Positions 44,958 through 53,129 of a stretch of DNA of 64,000 bases are shown here, piece by piece; within the stretch, counting starts at the first letter, position 1; each line of letters starts with the position of its first letter. Made by a program: the position numbers and the translations under genes. The notes under the pieces are model-generated. The model saw only the letters and a list, made by a program, of their open reading frames with translations, was not told the DNA's origin and ran no database searches. This DNA is from Psychromonas sp. MB-3u-54. GTDB taxonomy: Bacteria > Pseudomonadota > Gammaproteobacteria > Enterobacterales > Psychromonadaceae. The stretch lies in contig NZ_PJBP01000179.1 in NCBI RefSeq assembly GCF_002836415.1, positions 1 to 64,000 on the forward strand, given 5' to 3'.

Positions 44958-45859
44958 TTACGTTTTAACTTCAAAGTGGCTTTTTCATTGGCAGCCGGAG
45001 CTGGAGTGTTTTTGCTGTTTTTATTGATAAATATTTTTTTTGCCGGCTGATGACTATTATTGGCGTTGTTTCTGGCCTTCGATTGCGGGGCTTTTCTAGC
45101 GGGTTTTGCAGGGGAGGTCTCAATAGCTGTCTTTGACGAAGAAGAAACCGCTTGGTTTATTTCAGCCAATTCTGTCGTGCTTAAATTACGCCATTGGCCA
45201 GGTTTTAAATTGCCTAAGCCTACTTTCATAATGCGAGTGCGTTTTAATTTAAGCACTTCATAACCTAAGTGTTCACACATACGCCGAATCTGGCGATTTA
45301 ACCCCTGGGTCAGGATGATACGAAAGACAAAACGACTGTCTACTATTACTTTACAAGGTTTGGTAATAGTATCGAGGATAGGGACACCACGCTGCATACG
45401 CTCAACAAATCGTTCACTTAAGGGTTTATCGACGGTGACCAAATATTCTTTATCGTGCGCATTTTCAGCACGTAATATTTTATTGACTATATCACCATCA
45501 CTGGTTAAAAAGATTAAACCTTCAGAGGGTTTATCTAGTCGTCCTATTGGAAAAATGCGTTTTTTATGACCAATGGCATCAATAATATTACCGTGAATAT
45601 GACGCTCAGTGGTGCAGGTAATGCCGATCGGTTTATTATAGACAATATAGATACGATCCAATTTATCTTGCGCACTGGCATTAATTCGCTTACCGTCGAC
45701 CAAGACGAGATCACCGGGTTGCACTTTAGTCCCTAATTCAGGTATATCACCATTTATTTTGACACGATTTTGCTCAATCAACTTATCCGCTTCCCGGCGT
45801 GAACAAAATCCTGAATCACTGATAAACTTATTGAGCCGTATTTCACTATTTTTATCCAC
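44954..45859 (-). CDS. rluF: 23S rRNA pseudouridine(2604) synthase RluF
   Basis: RsuA/RluB-family pseudouridine synthase. The product has an N-terminal S4 RNA-binding domain (IRLNKFISDSGFCSRREADKLIEQNRVKINGD), the catalytic Asp in PIGRLDKPSEGLIFLT, HDKEYLVTVDKPL and GLNRQIRRMCEHLGYEV, and a low-complexity basic tail (PAKPARKAPQSKARNNANN) like that of E. coli RluF. The start is taken as GTG at 45859 with AGGA 7 nt upstream, giving 301 aa (E. coli 290); a TTG at 45892 would add 11 residues. It leads the rluF-thiL-pgpA unit. Confidence 0.92.
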   Translation of the reverse strand: MDKNSEIRLNKFISDSGFCSRREADKLIEQNRVKINGDIPELGTKVQPGDLVLVDGKRINASAQDKLDRIYIVYNKPIGITCTTERHIHGNIIDAIGHKKRIFPIGRLDKPSEGLIFLTSDGDIVNKILRAENAHDKEYLVTVDKPLSERFVERMQRGVPILDTITKPCKVIVDSRFVFRIILTQGLNRQIRRMCEHLGYEVLKLKRTRIMKVGLGNLKPGQWRNLSTTELAEINQAVSSSSKTAIETSPAKPARKAPQSKARNNANNSHQPAKKIFINKNSKNTPAPAANEKATLKLKRK

Positions 45860-46285
45860 AATATTATCCTGTATTAATCTTTTAAAACCCAAAAAAATGT
45901 CCTGGTGCAGCGATTAAAAAGGCGCAGCCCGTCTGAGTAATAAATAAAATGGGTATCGATGACTTGCTGTTATCATTAGACATTAAACCGTGAGCAAATG
46001 AAACCGCTCAAAAGTAATGAATTATCCGTTACAACCCCGGTGGCTGCTCTGCTGTTTTTTAGTTGGCGCAGCACTCTTCGGTATACAGCACAGGCATGAT
46101 TGAACTGCGGAAGTTTCCCCAAAGGTCGTTGGAGAAGACTTATTACGAAGTAGATAACTGCAATGATTGCAAAAACCATCGGATAGGTACTTAACATTTT
46201 TCCAGAAAAATCATAAAAAAGTATAAAAGGTGACCAAACAGCCCGGTTATGTTTATTTTACTGCAGATATATTTATTTCAGACAT
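45860..46285. other. 426-bp gap between rluF and the first tRNA-Leu
   Basis: I see no convincing gene. A 73-codon minus-strand frame at 45976-46197 begins with a possible membrane segment (MVFAIIAVIYFVISLL) but has no good ribosome site and no family resemblance. The gap must contain the rluF promoter. Confidence 0.4.
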
Positions 46286-46314
46286 AAAAAAAGCAGCTAA
46301 AAGCTGCTTTTTTT
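46286..46314 (-). terminator. Terminator of the first tRNA-Leu gene
   Basis: AAAAAAAGCAGCT and AGCTGCTTTTTTT pair perfectly across a 3-nt loop, 7 nt downstream of the tRNA 3' end on the minus strand. Confidence 0.9.
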
Positions 46315-46321
46315 ATTAATT

Positions 46322-46407
46322 TGGTGCCCGGAGCGAGACTTGAACTCGCACACCCATAAGGCGAGGGATTTTAAATCCCTTGTGTCTACCGATTCCACCA
46401 TCCGGGC
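46322..46407 (-). tRNA. tRNA-Leu (anticodon UAA)
   Basis: An 86-nt class II tRNA with encoded CCA. On the minus strand it begins GCCCGGATGGTGGAATCGGT, the acceptor stem GCCCGGA pairs with TCCGGGC, the anticodon loop TTTAAAA carries TAA, and there is a long variable arm and GTTCAAGTC in the T arm. It closely resembles E. coli leuZ. It is identical to the copy at 46723-46808. Confidence 0.97.
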
Positions 46408-46440
46408 GTTTACTTAAATTGCACTAAGTAAGTGCGGCGT

Positions 46441-46468
46441 ATTCTATAGAAATTATTAGCAACTACAA
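46441..46468 (-). promoter_or_regulatory. Promoter of the first tRNA-Leu gene
   Basis: On the minus strand TTGTAG (46463-46468) and TAGAAT (46441-46446) are separated by 16 nt, followed by a G+C-rich ACGCCGC discriminator, typical of stringently controlled stable-RNA promoters. The second copy has the same layout. Confidence 0.65.
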
Positions 46469-46686
46469 GTGCTTAACCCCGTTTAAATTAACAAAACAGT
46501 TCAACTGCTTGCAAATCAATCAAAACAGACAGTTTTCTCGCGTCAAGGAGGAATAATTCAAATTATTGAACACTTATAATGAGTTGGGTATGATTTTGAT
46601 TTTGATTTTGATTTTGAACGATGAAGATCTGATATTAGAAAAAAGCATGCTTTTCTATTAAACGCTTGAAACTTTATTTCAGGCAT

Positions 46687-46715
46687 AAAAAAAGCAGCTA
46701 AAAGCTGCTTTTTTT
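46687..46715 (-). terminator. Terminator of the second tRNA-Leu gene
   Basis: The same hairpin as at 46286-46314 (AAAAAAAGCAGCT / AGCTGCTTTTTTT), downstream of the second tRNA copy on the minus strand. It lies between the two tRNA genes, so each gene is its own transcription unit. Confidence 0.9.
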
Positions 46716-46722
46716 ATTAATT

Positions 46723-46808
46723 TGGTGCCCGGAGCGAGACTTGAACTCGCACACCCATAAGGCGAGGGATTTTAAATCCCTTGTGTCTACCGATTCCACC
46801 ATCCGGGC
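46723..46808 (-). tRNA. tRNA-Leu (anticodon UAA), second copy
   Basis: Identical 86-nt sequence to 46322-46407, exactly 401 bp away, with the same downstream terminator and upstream promoter layout. This is a tandem duplication of a complete tRNA unit. Confidence 0.97.
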
Positions 46809-46841
46809 GTTTACTTAAATTACACTAAGTAAGTGCGGGGT

Positions 46842-46869
46842 ATTCTATAGCACTTTTTATCCAGTACAA
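46842..46869 (-). promoter_or_regulatory. Promoter of the second tRNA-Leu gene
   Basis: On the minus strand TTGTAC (46864-46869) and TAGAAT (46842-46847) are spaced by 16 nt and followed by ACCCCGC, a G+C-rich discriminator. Confidence 0.65.
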
Positions 46870-47361
46870 GTTTTTAACCCTGTTTAATCGATAAAAAGGT
46901 TCAAGTGCTTGTAAATTAATCTAAACTGCTATATTTTCAGCCTTTAGAAGGTGCAGTGGAGTAATTTAACGGTAGTGCTAATCTACATTAAATAATTTAA
47001 CAGGCCATTCAGCATAAATTTCAAATAAACGTCGAGATAACGATTCAATCGGCGTCGCGCCCCTCATCAGCGCAACAACTCTCTAAGATAAACGAGACTT
47101 TCCAACGGGTCGACTTTAAGACAGATTGGAGTAATAAACGCCAAGTACAAATTTATTTTTGATATTTAAATGATTCAGGATAAGTGGAAAAATGTTAAAC
47201 TGATCCAAGCACAATGGTTAACGATCAATATTTTCTTAAACCAGATGCTTGAGTAACTAAATACATCTCTGTAAGGCTTAGATTTATCTATGATCAATTT
47301 AGTCCGTTTTAGAAAGTATATTTAGTCTTATTTATAATGGTTTTGCATTTCGGATATAAAA
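46870..47361. other. Gap upstream of the VF530-type gene
   Basis: I see nothing identifiable in this 490-bp A+T-rich stretch beyond the upstream part of the tRNA promoter region and, presumably, the promoter of the gene at 47362. There is no open frame of note, no inverted repeat and no similarity to the repeat families elsewhere in the window. Confidence 0.4.
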
Positions 47362-47700
47362 ATGAATCACAATGACCCTCTAGATGGCGTTAAACTCGAA
47401 CAGATATTGACTGAACTTGAAGCTAAATTAGGCTGGCGTAAAATGGGAGAATTACTCAATATTCGCTGTTTTATGGACAAGCCTAGCCTTAAATCTAGTT
47501 TAAGATTCATGAGAAAGACACCCTGGGCGCGCAGCAAAACAGAAGTTCTTTACCTGAAAGTGTTTTTTAGCGACCACCCTGCCACCACGTTATTAATAAG
47601 AAAAAACATTACCCGGCAGAGAGAGGCGTCTGCACAACTTTCTGAAAAATCTGACGCCTTTGCTTGGCCATCATTGAAAGATAAACAGACCGATAATTAA
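47362..47700 (+). CDS. VF530-family (DUF2132) DNA-binding protein
   Basis: A 112-aa protein with the VF530 family pattern: DPLDGVKLEQILTELEAKLGWRKMGELLNIRCFMDKPSLKSSLRFMRKTPWARSKTE broken here for length as NDPLDGVKLEQIL, LGWRKMGELLNI, KSSLRFMRKTPWAR and VEALYL-like EVLYLKVFF. The family takes its name from a Vibrio fischeri structure and is annotated as DNA-binding; its role is not known to me. The C-terminal 40 residues are not conserved. The gene stands alone. Confidence 0.85.
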   Translation: MNHNDPLDGVKLEQILTELEAKLGWRKMGELLNIRCFMDKPSLKSSLRFMRKTPWARSKTEVLYLKVFFSDHPATTLLIRKNITRQREASAQLSEKSDAFAWPSLKDKQTDN

Positions 47701-47828
47701 TGCTGATGATAATTGAGATTTCATGTTAAAATCTCACCGTACTGTTTATTTTTATTAAATTAATATCTCATATTGATCTCTCCAGATAAACAAAAAACAA
47801 TTAATTAAGCACTAGGAAAAAAATACAA

Positions 47829-48170
47829 ATGGCACAACAAAATAAATTCGATTACCGTATTACCCAAGAAGGCGACAAATGGAACGCGGAAATCACGCGT
47901 CGAGTAACAGCCCGTAGAACAAGTGTATCAAAGCGCGAAAATGGTTTTGAAAATGAAGCGTTAGCAGAAGCATGGGCAAAAGAAGAACTTGTGCAGTTTG
48001 TAAAAAATTTACAGGCAGCAACGGTACGTAAGGCAGACAAACGTACTGTACGCAATGAGCTAGCAGCTAAAGCAGAAGCGGAAAAAATAGCAGCCGCAGC
48101 CGCATATGAAGAAAAGCGTCTTGCAGCCATGGAAGCACAAGATCAACAAGACAGCGAAGAAGAAGCATAG
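47829..48170 (+). CDS. DUF3622 protein
   Basis: A 113-aa protein with the DUF3622 core KFDYRITQEGDKWNAEITRRVTARRTSVSKRENGF given in parts as FDYRITQEGDKWNAEI and TRRVTARRTSVSK, then AWAKEELVQFVKNL. The C-terminal 50 residues are Ala/Glu/Lys-rich and probably helical (AAKAEAEKIAAAAAYEEKRL). The family occurs in marine gammaproteobacteria and its function is unknown. It stands alone, 128 nt after the VF530-type gene. Confidence 0.85.
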   Translation: MAQQNKFDYRITQEGDKWNAEITRRVTARRTSVSKRENGFENEALAEAWAKEELVQFVKNLQAATVRKADKRTVRNELAAKAEAEKIAAAAAYEEKRLAAMEAQDQQDSEEEA

Positions 48171-48234
48171 TTGTCAGTATAGTTGTCAGCCTAATCTAAC
48201 GGTCATATTCTACCTTGCAGGTTATACTGACATA

Positions 48235-48280
48235 CCTGAATTAGTTGAAGATACAGCATCTTCACGTAGTTTGGGTAGTT
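48235..48280. repeat. Collapsed copy of repeat family B
   Basis: The stretch contains GAAGATACAGCATCTTC at its centre and, reading the minus strand, ACCCAAACTACGTGAAGATGC (48258-48278), which matches the left end of the 242-bp element at 16265 (ACCCCAAACTACTTGAAGATGC) with few changes. The other arm (CTGAATTAGTTGAAGAT) is weaker. Like the copy at 13240-13286 it lacks the element interior. Confidence 0.5.
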
Positions 48281-48373
48281 ACAATTTGCTAACTGCTTCT
48301 TAAATCGCATAATACCCTGTTCGTTAAGCAGGCTAGGTTTAATAACACTATGTTTAATAATATTTATTAATAG

Positions 48374-49315
48374 GTGAACGATCACTTGTATAAACTAATT
48401 ATTTACACGCTTATTTTATCATTTTACCCGCATTTCATCGGTGCAGAAGAGGACAGCGAGGGTATCTGCTTTAGTAAAAGCGAGCAGCGTAGTTTACTCG
48501 ATGATAGCTACCACTACCTTAATACTAAATTTTGTCAGCCCGCCCCGTGGTTTGACAATTTTTTCATTGATCAAAAAACAACAAAAAATGTACGCGCAGG
48601 CACTATGGTACGTTGGTATAATGATTTTATCTGGCTTGAAGGTAAAGGTTTTTCGTATGTGCCCAATATCACTGCTCGACTCTACCTGCCAAAAGTAAGT
48701 AAAAAATTCAAAATTATTTTTGAGTCTGATACAACAGATACAGTCAAAGAACTGTTTCCAGATAACCAATCCCGAGAATCAAAAAACGCATTAGGACTGA
48801 GCTATGATGTATCGGTCAAGACGCGCAGCAGTCTTAATATAAAAGCAACCTTACGCCCCGGTTTGGAAGCCAGCTATCGATATATCTACCCTTTTACGCA
48901 GCAAACGGTGTGGCGATTTACACAAAAAATTTATCAGGAAAAAATGGTCACGGGTGAAATTACTTATTTTGATATTGACCATTCATTTAATGAAAAATTT
49001 TTATTGCGCTGGGCAAACTTCGCAAAATTGGATACTGACGTTGAAGGTATTGAAATGGGGACGGGTTTTACCCTATACCATTATATCTCCCCAACTCAGG
49101 CACTAAATTACAGAGCCAGTATCAGCGCTAAAAATAAACCCGAGCATTATATTGATAATACGCATTTAGGGTTAACCTATCGACACAACATTATCCGCAG
49201 TTGGTTCTTTTATGAGCTCTCCCCTGAAATAAACTGGCCAAAAAACAGCCTTCAGGAAAAAAGTAAAGATGTCTCTTTTACACTGGGTTTAGAAGTTATG
49301 TTTAAAAATATATAA
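48374..49315 (+). CDS. Predicted outer-membrane beta-barrel protein, unknown function
   Basis: A 313-aa protein starting at GTG with a signal peptide at about residues 1-24 (LIIYTLILSFYPHFIGA). The body alternates polar and aromatic residues in amphipathic strands (GLEASYRYIYPFTQQTVWRF, EITYFDIDHSFNEKFLLRW, LGLTYRHNIIRSWFFYELSP) and ends with a strand closing in FKNI. This is typical of an outer-membrane barrel. I do not recognise a family with a known substrate. It stands alone between a collapsed repeat and the HemF-like gene. Confidence 0.65.
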   Translation: MNDHLYKLIIYTLILSFYPHFIGAEEDSEGICFSKSEQRSLLDDSYHYLNTKFCQPAPWFDNFFIDQKTTKNVRAGTMVRWYNDFIWLEGKGFSYVPNITARLYLPKVSKKFKIIFESDTTDTVKELFPDNQSRESKNALGLSYDVSVKTRSSLNIKATLRPGLEASYRYIYPFTQQTVWRFTQKIYQEKMVTGEITYFDIDHSFNEKFLLRWANFAKLDTDVEGIEMGTGFTLYHYISPTQALNYRASISAKNKPEHYIDNTHLGLTYRHNIIRSWFFYELSPEINWPKNSLQEKSKDVSFTLGLEVMFKNI

Positions 49316-49528
49316 TAACAATCACGGTCTTTAGCCCTGCCTCTGTTTATGATCTATCGCATCTGCATCTGCTCACAGAAATATCAATTAACAGCTATGT
49401 TACGCTGTTAATTGGAAAAGCTGTTTATTTTAAGTATTGGTTTTAAGGAAAAAAATCGCGAAACAACACAGCCGCAGCCAAGTACACAGGCATTCAATTT
49501 ATTATAAAATGGTTCTACTAAGTAGCTT

Positions 49529-50506
49529 CTAATTGATGGGAAACGCTTTATAATGCGCTCGAATTTGTTCTGCTATTTGTACTTTCAGCGATCTAGAAAT
49601 AAGACAAATATCCTGTTCGGGAAGCAGCCTTAAAAATCGTTTAATTAACTTATCCTGGGGGGCTGGCGTAATATCTACCCAACTTGCTAATAACACCCGG
49701 TTGATTCGAGAGGGTAAGGATCCCAGTGTTCCGACATCATTCTGATTATGAATTAACAAACCGGTCGTTGTGCCCTTGTCTAAGGTTAAAACTTGGTAAA
49801 AATACAGAGTATGGTAATTTAACTGCGCTATTTTTTGAGCCTCTGTAGGCGGCTCAGCATTAAGTGTTTTTTGTGCTAATATCTCGCCATAACATTGGAT
49901 AACGGATTCGCCAAAGTCTTTTGCAAAGTGATTGGTGCTCTTGCTATCAGGATTAAAACCCTCAAGATAAAAATGGCTCACCCCGCGAAAACATTGCAAA
50001 GCAGGAATATAAAAATATGCATTCCCCAAACGCTCCCCCTGCTGATGATATTTTCCGGTTATCTCTTTTAAGCAGTTATCAAATTTTTCTTTCTCTTTTT
50101 GATCGGGTATAGAAGGGTTTAAGTCCGCCATTATTCGCCATGAACCTTGACCATTCTTAAGTTCAGTCCAGCTGATATGCATATGCAGAGAAGGCGCTAA
50201 AGGATGGAGCGGATGAATGATAGTCGAAAGTGCGGTCGCGGAAGAAAAGGACTTATCGGGCAAATCATCGTATTGTACTTGAGAAATATTGATTGAAGCA
50301 CCATTAAAGAGTTTGCCTTTAACGGCTTCAAATCTCAGTCCCCCACCATGCAGACCTTCATCTCTAAGCCACTCAATAGTATTAAATTCTGCTCCGCTGC
50401 CAAACGGCTCACTTATCGACTGCAATATTTCCATAAAGTCACTTTGTAACGTTGACAGTATGTGCATTGCTTCTTGTGCTTTTTTTGAGGTGGGTGCAAT
50501 TTTCAT
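49529..50506 (-). CDS. HemF-family coproporphyrinogen III oxidase-like protein (divergent)
   Basis: A 325-aa protein with the fold signature of oxygen-dependent coproporphyrinogen III oxidase: GLRFEAVKGKLFNGASINIS, HPLHPLAPSLHMHISW, SWRIMADLNPSI, FYLEGFNPDSK and LYFYQVLTLDKGTTTGLL with a following LGSLPSRINRVLLASW. It is clearly divergent from E. coli HemF (299 aa): the strongly conserved GGGxDLTPxY and GRYVEFNLVWDRG segments are replaced. It may be a heme-biosynthesis paralogue or a member with another role. It stands alone. Confidence 0.7.
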   Translation of the reverse strand: MKIAPTSKKAQEAMHILSTLQSDFMEILQSISEPFGSGAEFNTIEWLRDEGLHGGGLRFEAVKGKLFNGASINISQVQYDDLPDKSFSSATALSTIIHPLHPLAPSLHMHISWTELKNGQGSWRIMADLNPSIPDQKEKEKFDNCLKEITGKYHQQGERLGNAYFYIPALQCFRGVSHFYLEGFNPDSKSTNHFAKDFGESVIQCYGEILAQKTLNAEPPTEAQKIAQLNYHTLYFYQVLTLDKGTTTGLLIHNQNDVGTLGSLPSRINRVLLASWVDITPAPQDKLIKRFLRLLPEQDICLISRSLKVQIAEQIRAHYKAFPIN

Positions 50507-50554
50507 ATAATTATTTAATCCGGTAACTTTTTTACTAAAACTAGTGTAATTAAT

Positions 50555-50590
50555 AGGGTCCTTAATAGTTATTGTCTATTAAGGACCCTT
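50555..50590. other. Stable 14-bp perfect hairpin upstream of the HemF-like gene
   Basis: AGGGTCCTTAATAG (50555-50568) and CTATTAAGGACCCT (50576-50589) pair perfectly across a 7-nt loop. It lies 49 nt upstream of the HemF-like start. A strong T tract is absent, so it is either a weak terminator of the DUF2789 transcript or a leader structure of the next gene. Confidence 0.65.
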
Positions 50591-50761
50591 TAGATATTAT
50601 TTTATATTAATCAACCCTTCAGGTACAAGCATCAATAGATCTGAGCAGATGCCATTATAGCTATTCAGTAGGGTTTTTATTTGAGTCGAAGCGTCTTAAA
50701 TGCCAGCTTTCACTGACTAAATCTAGCGTGCTCATGTAAAAAATAACCGCGCCATTTAATT

Positions 50762-50995
50762 TTAAGGACGTAACATTAGATTCAAATGATCAACTATTTC
50801 GGCCCAATCGGCATCTTCATCTATCGCTTGTTTTAAAAAATCTGCCTGTGCATTATTCCAAAAATCAGCTTCATACAATTTAGCGTCCCCTTTCAAAGGC
50901 GCATTTTTTTTTATAAAAAGATTAATGCCCGTCTCAGAACTATCCAAGCCTAATTGATCAAACAAAGCTGATAAAGAATGATTTTGTGTGTCCAT
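50762..50995 (-). CDS. DUF2789 protein
   Basis: A 77-aa protein with the DUF2789 pattern HSLSALFDQLGLDSSETGINLFI, ADFWNNAQADFLKQAIDEDADWAEIVDHLN. Family function is unknown. It stands alone; the stable hairpin at 50555-50590 lies 170 nt downstream. Confidence 0.88.
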   Translation of the reverse strand: MDTQNHSLSALFDQLGLDSSETGINLFIKKNAPLKGDAKLYEADFWNNAQADFLKQAIDEDADWAEIVDHLNLMLRP

Positions 50996-51110
50996 TTTAA
51001 CCTCTCATATGTTGACTTATTTGAAAAACTTTAATAAGTAATAGTGACTTATAACAGTCTAACTACCTAATACTTAACCCAGTAATTTTCTGGTATTGGT
51101 ATAATCTACT

Positions 51111-51518
51111 TTAAATTTTATTTCTTATCTCGACAGTATTACCCTCGGGATCATTAATGTAAATAGAGTTACCAAATCCTTGTGCGCCATATCGCCTGGC
51201 AAACGGCTCAACAATAAGGCCAAAACTTGATAAATGTCGGCTAATTTCGTCTTCCGGCATGGTTTTTATTTGCAGACAAAAATGATCCAGATTGTTTTCT
51301 GTATGAGTGGCAGCGCCGCCACCTAGATGGCCTAATTCACTATCAACGGAGACTAAATCGATTAAAGCATTACCGGCCCGTAACTGAATCAAGCCTATTC
51401 CCGGTGAAGTTTCCCTTTCAATACGACAACCTAGAACTTCACAATAAAAAGTTAACATCTCATCCATTTTTGTTGTTCTTAGGACGAGATGATCAATACC
51501 GTTAACTTCAATGCCCAT
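51111..51518 (-). CDS. VOC (glyoxalase/dioxygenase superfamily) protein
   Basis: A 135-aa vicinal-oxygen-chelate protein with paired beta-alpha-beta units. Candidate metal ligands are the His in NGIDHLVLRT, the Glu near LIQLRAGNALIDLV, the His in NNLDHFCLQI and the Glu in YINDPEGNTVEIRN. It resembles small virulence-type or glyoxalase-like VOC proteins; the substrate cannot be told from sequence. It stands alone, 115 nt from DUF2789 on the same strand. Confidence 0.88.
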   Translation of the reverse strand: MGIEVNGIDHLVLRTTKMDEMLTFYCEVLGCRIERETSPGIGLIQLRAGNALIDLVSVDSELGHLGGGAATHTENNLDHFCLQIKTMPEDEISRHLSSFGLIVEPFARRYGAQGFGNSIYINDPEGNTVEIRNKI

Positions 51519-52193
51519 TTTACACTCACCACCTTTATGAATCTTTTTAATTTATATAGGGTTACAAACTTAATGCAGACAGAACTTCGCATAGATATTG
51601 CTTTAGAAAACTGAATAAGTCTTCTAATATTAGGCTATTAGGATCGCAATGCCATACTTAATTCTATTGCAAGCCTGCCGGAACAGCAATAATCCTGCTG
51701 CTAACCTGTGTTACTACTGGCAATTTTCATAAAAATGTTCTGATATTGTCCAGAAAAAAAGGATACTAGCAAGGCCTATGATTGAGTAATGGCGATACCA
51801 ATTCCACTCATTAAGTGATCTATTTAGGCACCGGAAAAACGTATGAAAGCAAGGCATTGATTGCAGTAACTAGTTGTTCTAATTACAAAATCAATCACAA
51901 AGACTAAAGCATCGTTTCATGTCTAGCTAGCAGGTGTTTTAACTCGTATAAAGGAGCAGAAAATTAATGGATTTGGTATTATTGATTGCAAATAAAACAA
52001 CGAGGTTAGCATTTATTGTCAACCGTGAAAGTAATCAAATATCGGCACGGATTGCTATAATATGTGGTCACCTTTTACTGCGCAGACAAAAGGTAAGCTA
52101 TTTTTTATATCGATTTAATAATAACAGCTTTAATCCACTGCCATTAACGGGAGTCTCTGATAATAACGACAGAATATATTTATTGTTGAAATA
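51519..52193. other. Gap with repeat remnant and a doubtful small ORF
   Basis: From 51795 the sequence ATACCAATTCCACTCATTAAGTG starts what looks like a decayed dispersed repeat running to about 51940. A 75-codon frame at 51967-52194 has AAGGAG 10 nt upstream and a hydrophobic start (MDLVLLIANK) but no family resemblance; it overlaps the sucD terminator and is doubtful. Confidence 0.35.
51795..51940. repeat. Probable truncated dispersed repeat (family D)
   Basis: The left end ATACCAATTCCACTCATTAAGTG and the interior AAAACGTATGAAAGCAAGG with GATTGCAGTAACTAGTTG look like a repeat I associate with marine gammaproteobacterial genomes whose other end mirrors the first. The expected right-hand inverted end is not recognisable here. 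Only one copy occurs in this window, so the call rests on memory and structure. Confidence 0.3.
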
Positions 52194-52224
52194 AAAAAGC
52201 CCCGTTAAATAACGAGGCCTTTGA
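52194..52224 (-). terminator. Terminator of the sdh-suc operon
   Basis: On the minus strand GGCCTCGTTA and TAACGGGGC pair with one mismatch and are followed by TTTTTT. It lies about 33 nt after the sucD stop. Confidence 0.82.
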
Positions 52225-52256
52225 GAGTCTTGAGTTAGAAAAATATCAGCGGGTAA

Positions 52257-53129
52257 TTACCAGCCTGTTACTTCACGTAATGCTTGACCAATCTGAGCAA
52301 GTGATTTAGTGGTTTTAACACCGGCATCTTCCAGTGCTTTAAACTTATCATCAGCAGTCCCTTTACCACCGGCAATGATTGCACCGGCATGTCCCATACG
52401 CTTACCTGCAGGTGCAGTAACACCGGCAATATAAGATACGACAGGTTTAGTTACATTGGCTTTGATAAATGCAGCGGCTTCTTCTTCCGCAGTACCACCA
52501 ATCTCACCAATCATAACAATAGCTTCAGTTTCAGGATCTTCCTGGAAAAGTTTCAGGATATCAATAAAGCTTGAACCTGGAATAGGATCGCCACCGATAC
52601 CCACACAAGTAGACTGACCAAAACCTTCATCAGTTGTTTGTTTAACTGCTTCGTAAGTTAATGTCCCAGAACGAGAAACAATACCTACTTTACCTTTTAG
52701 ATGAATGTGACCAGGCATGATGCCAATCTTACATTCATCAGGTGTGATAACACCCGGGCAGTTAGGACCGATCATAACAACACCAGCTTGATCAAGTTTA
52801 ACTTTAACGCTAACCAAATCCAGTGTCGGAATACCTTCAGTGATAGTAACAATCAGTTTGATACCCGCATCAATCGCTTCTAATATGGCATCTTTACAAA
52901 ATGGAGCAGGTACATAGATAACCGATGCTGTTGCACCTGTTTTTTCAACTGCATCGCGTACCGTATTAAAGACAGGAAGACCTAAATGCGTTTGACCACC
53001 TTTACCCGGCGAAACACCACCGACCATTTGTGTACCGTATTCAATCGCCTGCTCAGAGTGGAAAGTACCTTGTCCGCCAGTGAAACCCTGACAAATTACT
53101 TTAGTGTCTTTATTAATTAAAATGCTCAT
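52257..53129 (-). CDS. sucD: Succinyl-CoA synthetase subunit alpha
   Basis: Interconverts succinyl-CoA and succinate with nucleotide phosphorylation, with SucC. The 290-aa product (E. coli 289) has the CoA-binding N terminus ([23 protein letters not shown]), GVSPGKGG and the phospho-His in [15 protein letters not shown]. Its start codon overlaps the sucC stop by one base. It is the last gene of the sdhCDAB-sucABCD operon. Confidence 0.98.
   Translation of the reverse strand: MSILINKDTKVICQGFTGGQGTFHSEQAIEYGTQMVGGVSPGKGGQTHLGLPVFNTVRDAVEKTGATASVIYVPAPFCKDAILEAIDAGIKLIVTITEGIPTLDLVSVKVKLDQAGVVMIGPNCPGVITPDECKIGIMPGHIHLKGKVGIVSRSGTLTYEAVKQTTDEGFGQSTCVGIGGDPIPGSSFIDILKLFQEDPETEAIVMIGEIGGTAEEEAAAFIKANVTKPVVSYIAGVTAPAGKRMGHAGAIIAGGKGTADDKFKALEDAGVKTTKSLAQIGQALREVTGW

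Noticed and set aside
46322-46808. tRNA pair as an integration site of a genomic island
   Set aside because: No integrase or truncated tRNA end is present nearby; the arrangement is a simple tandem duplication.
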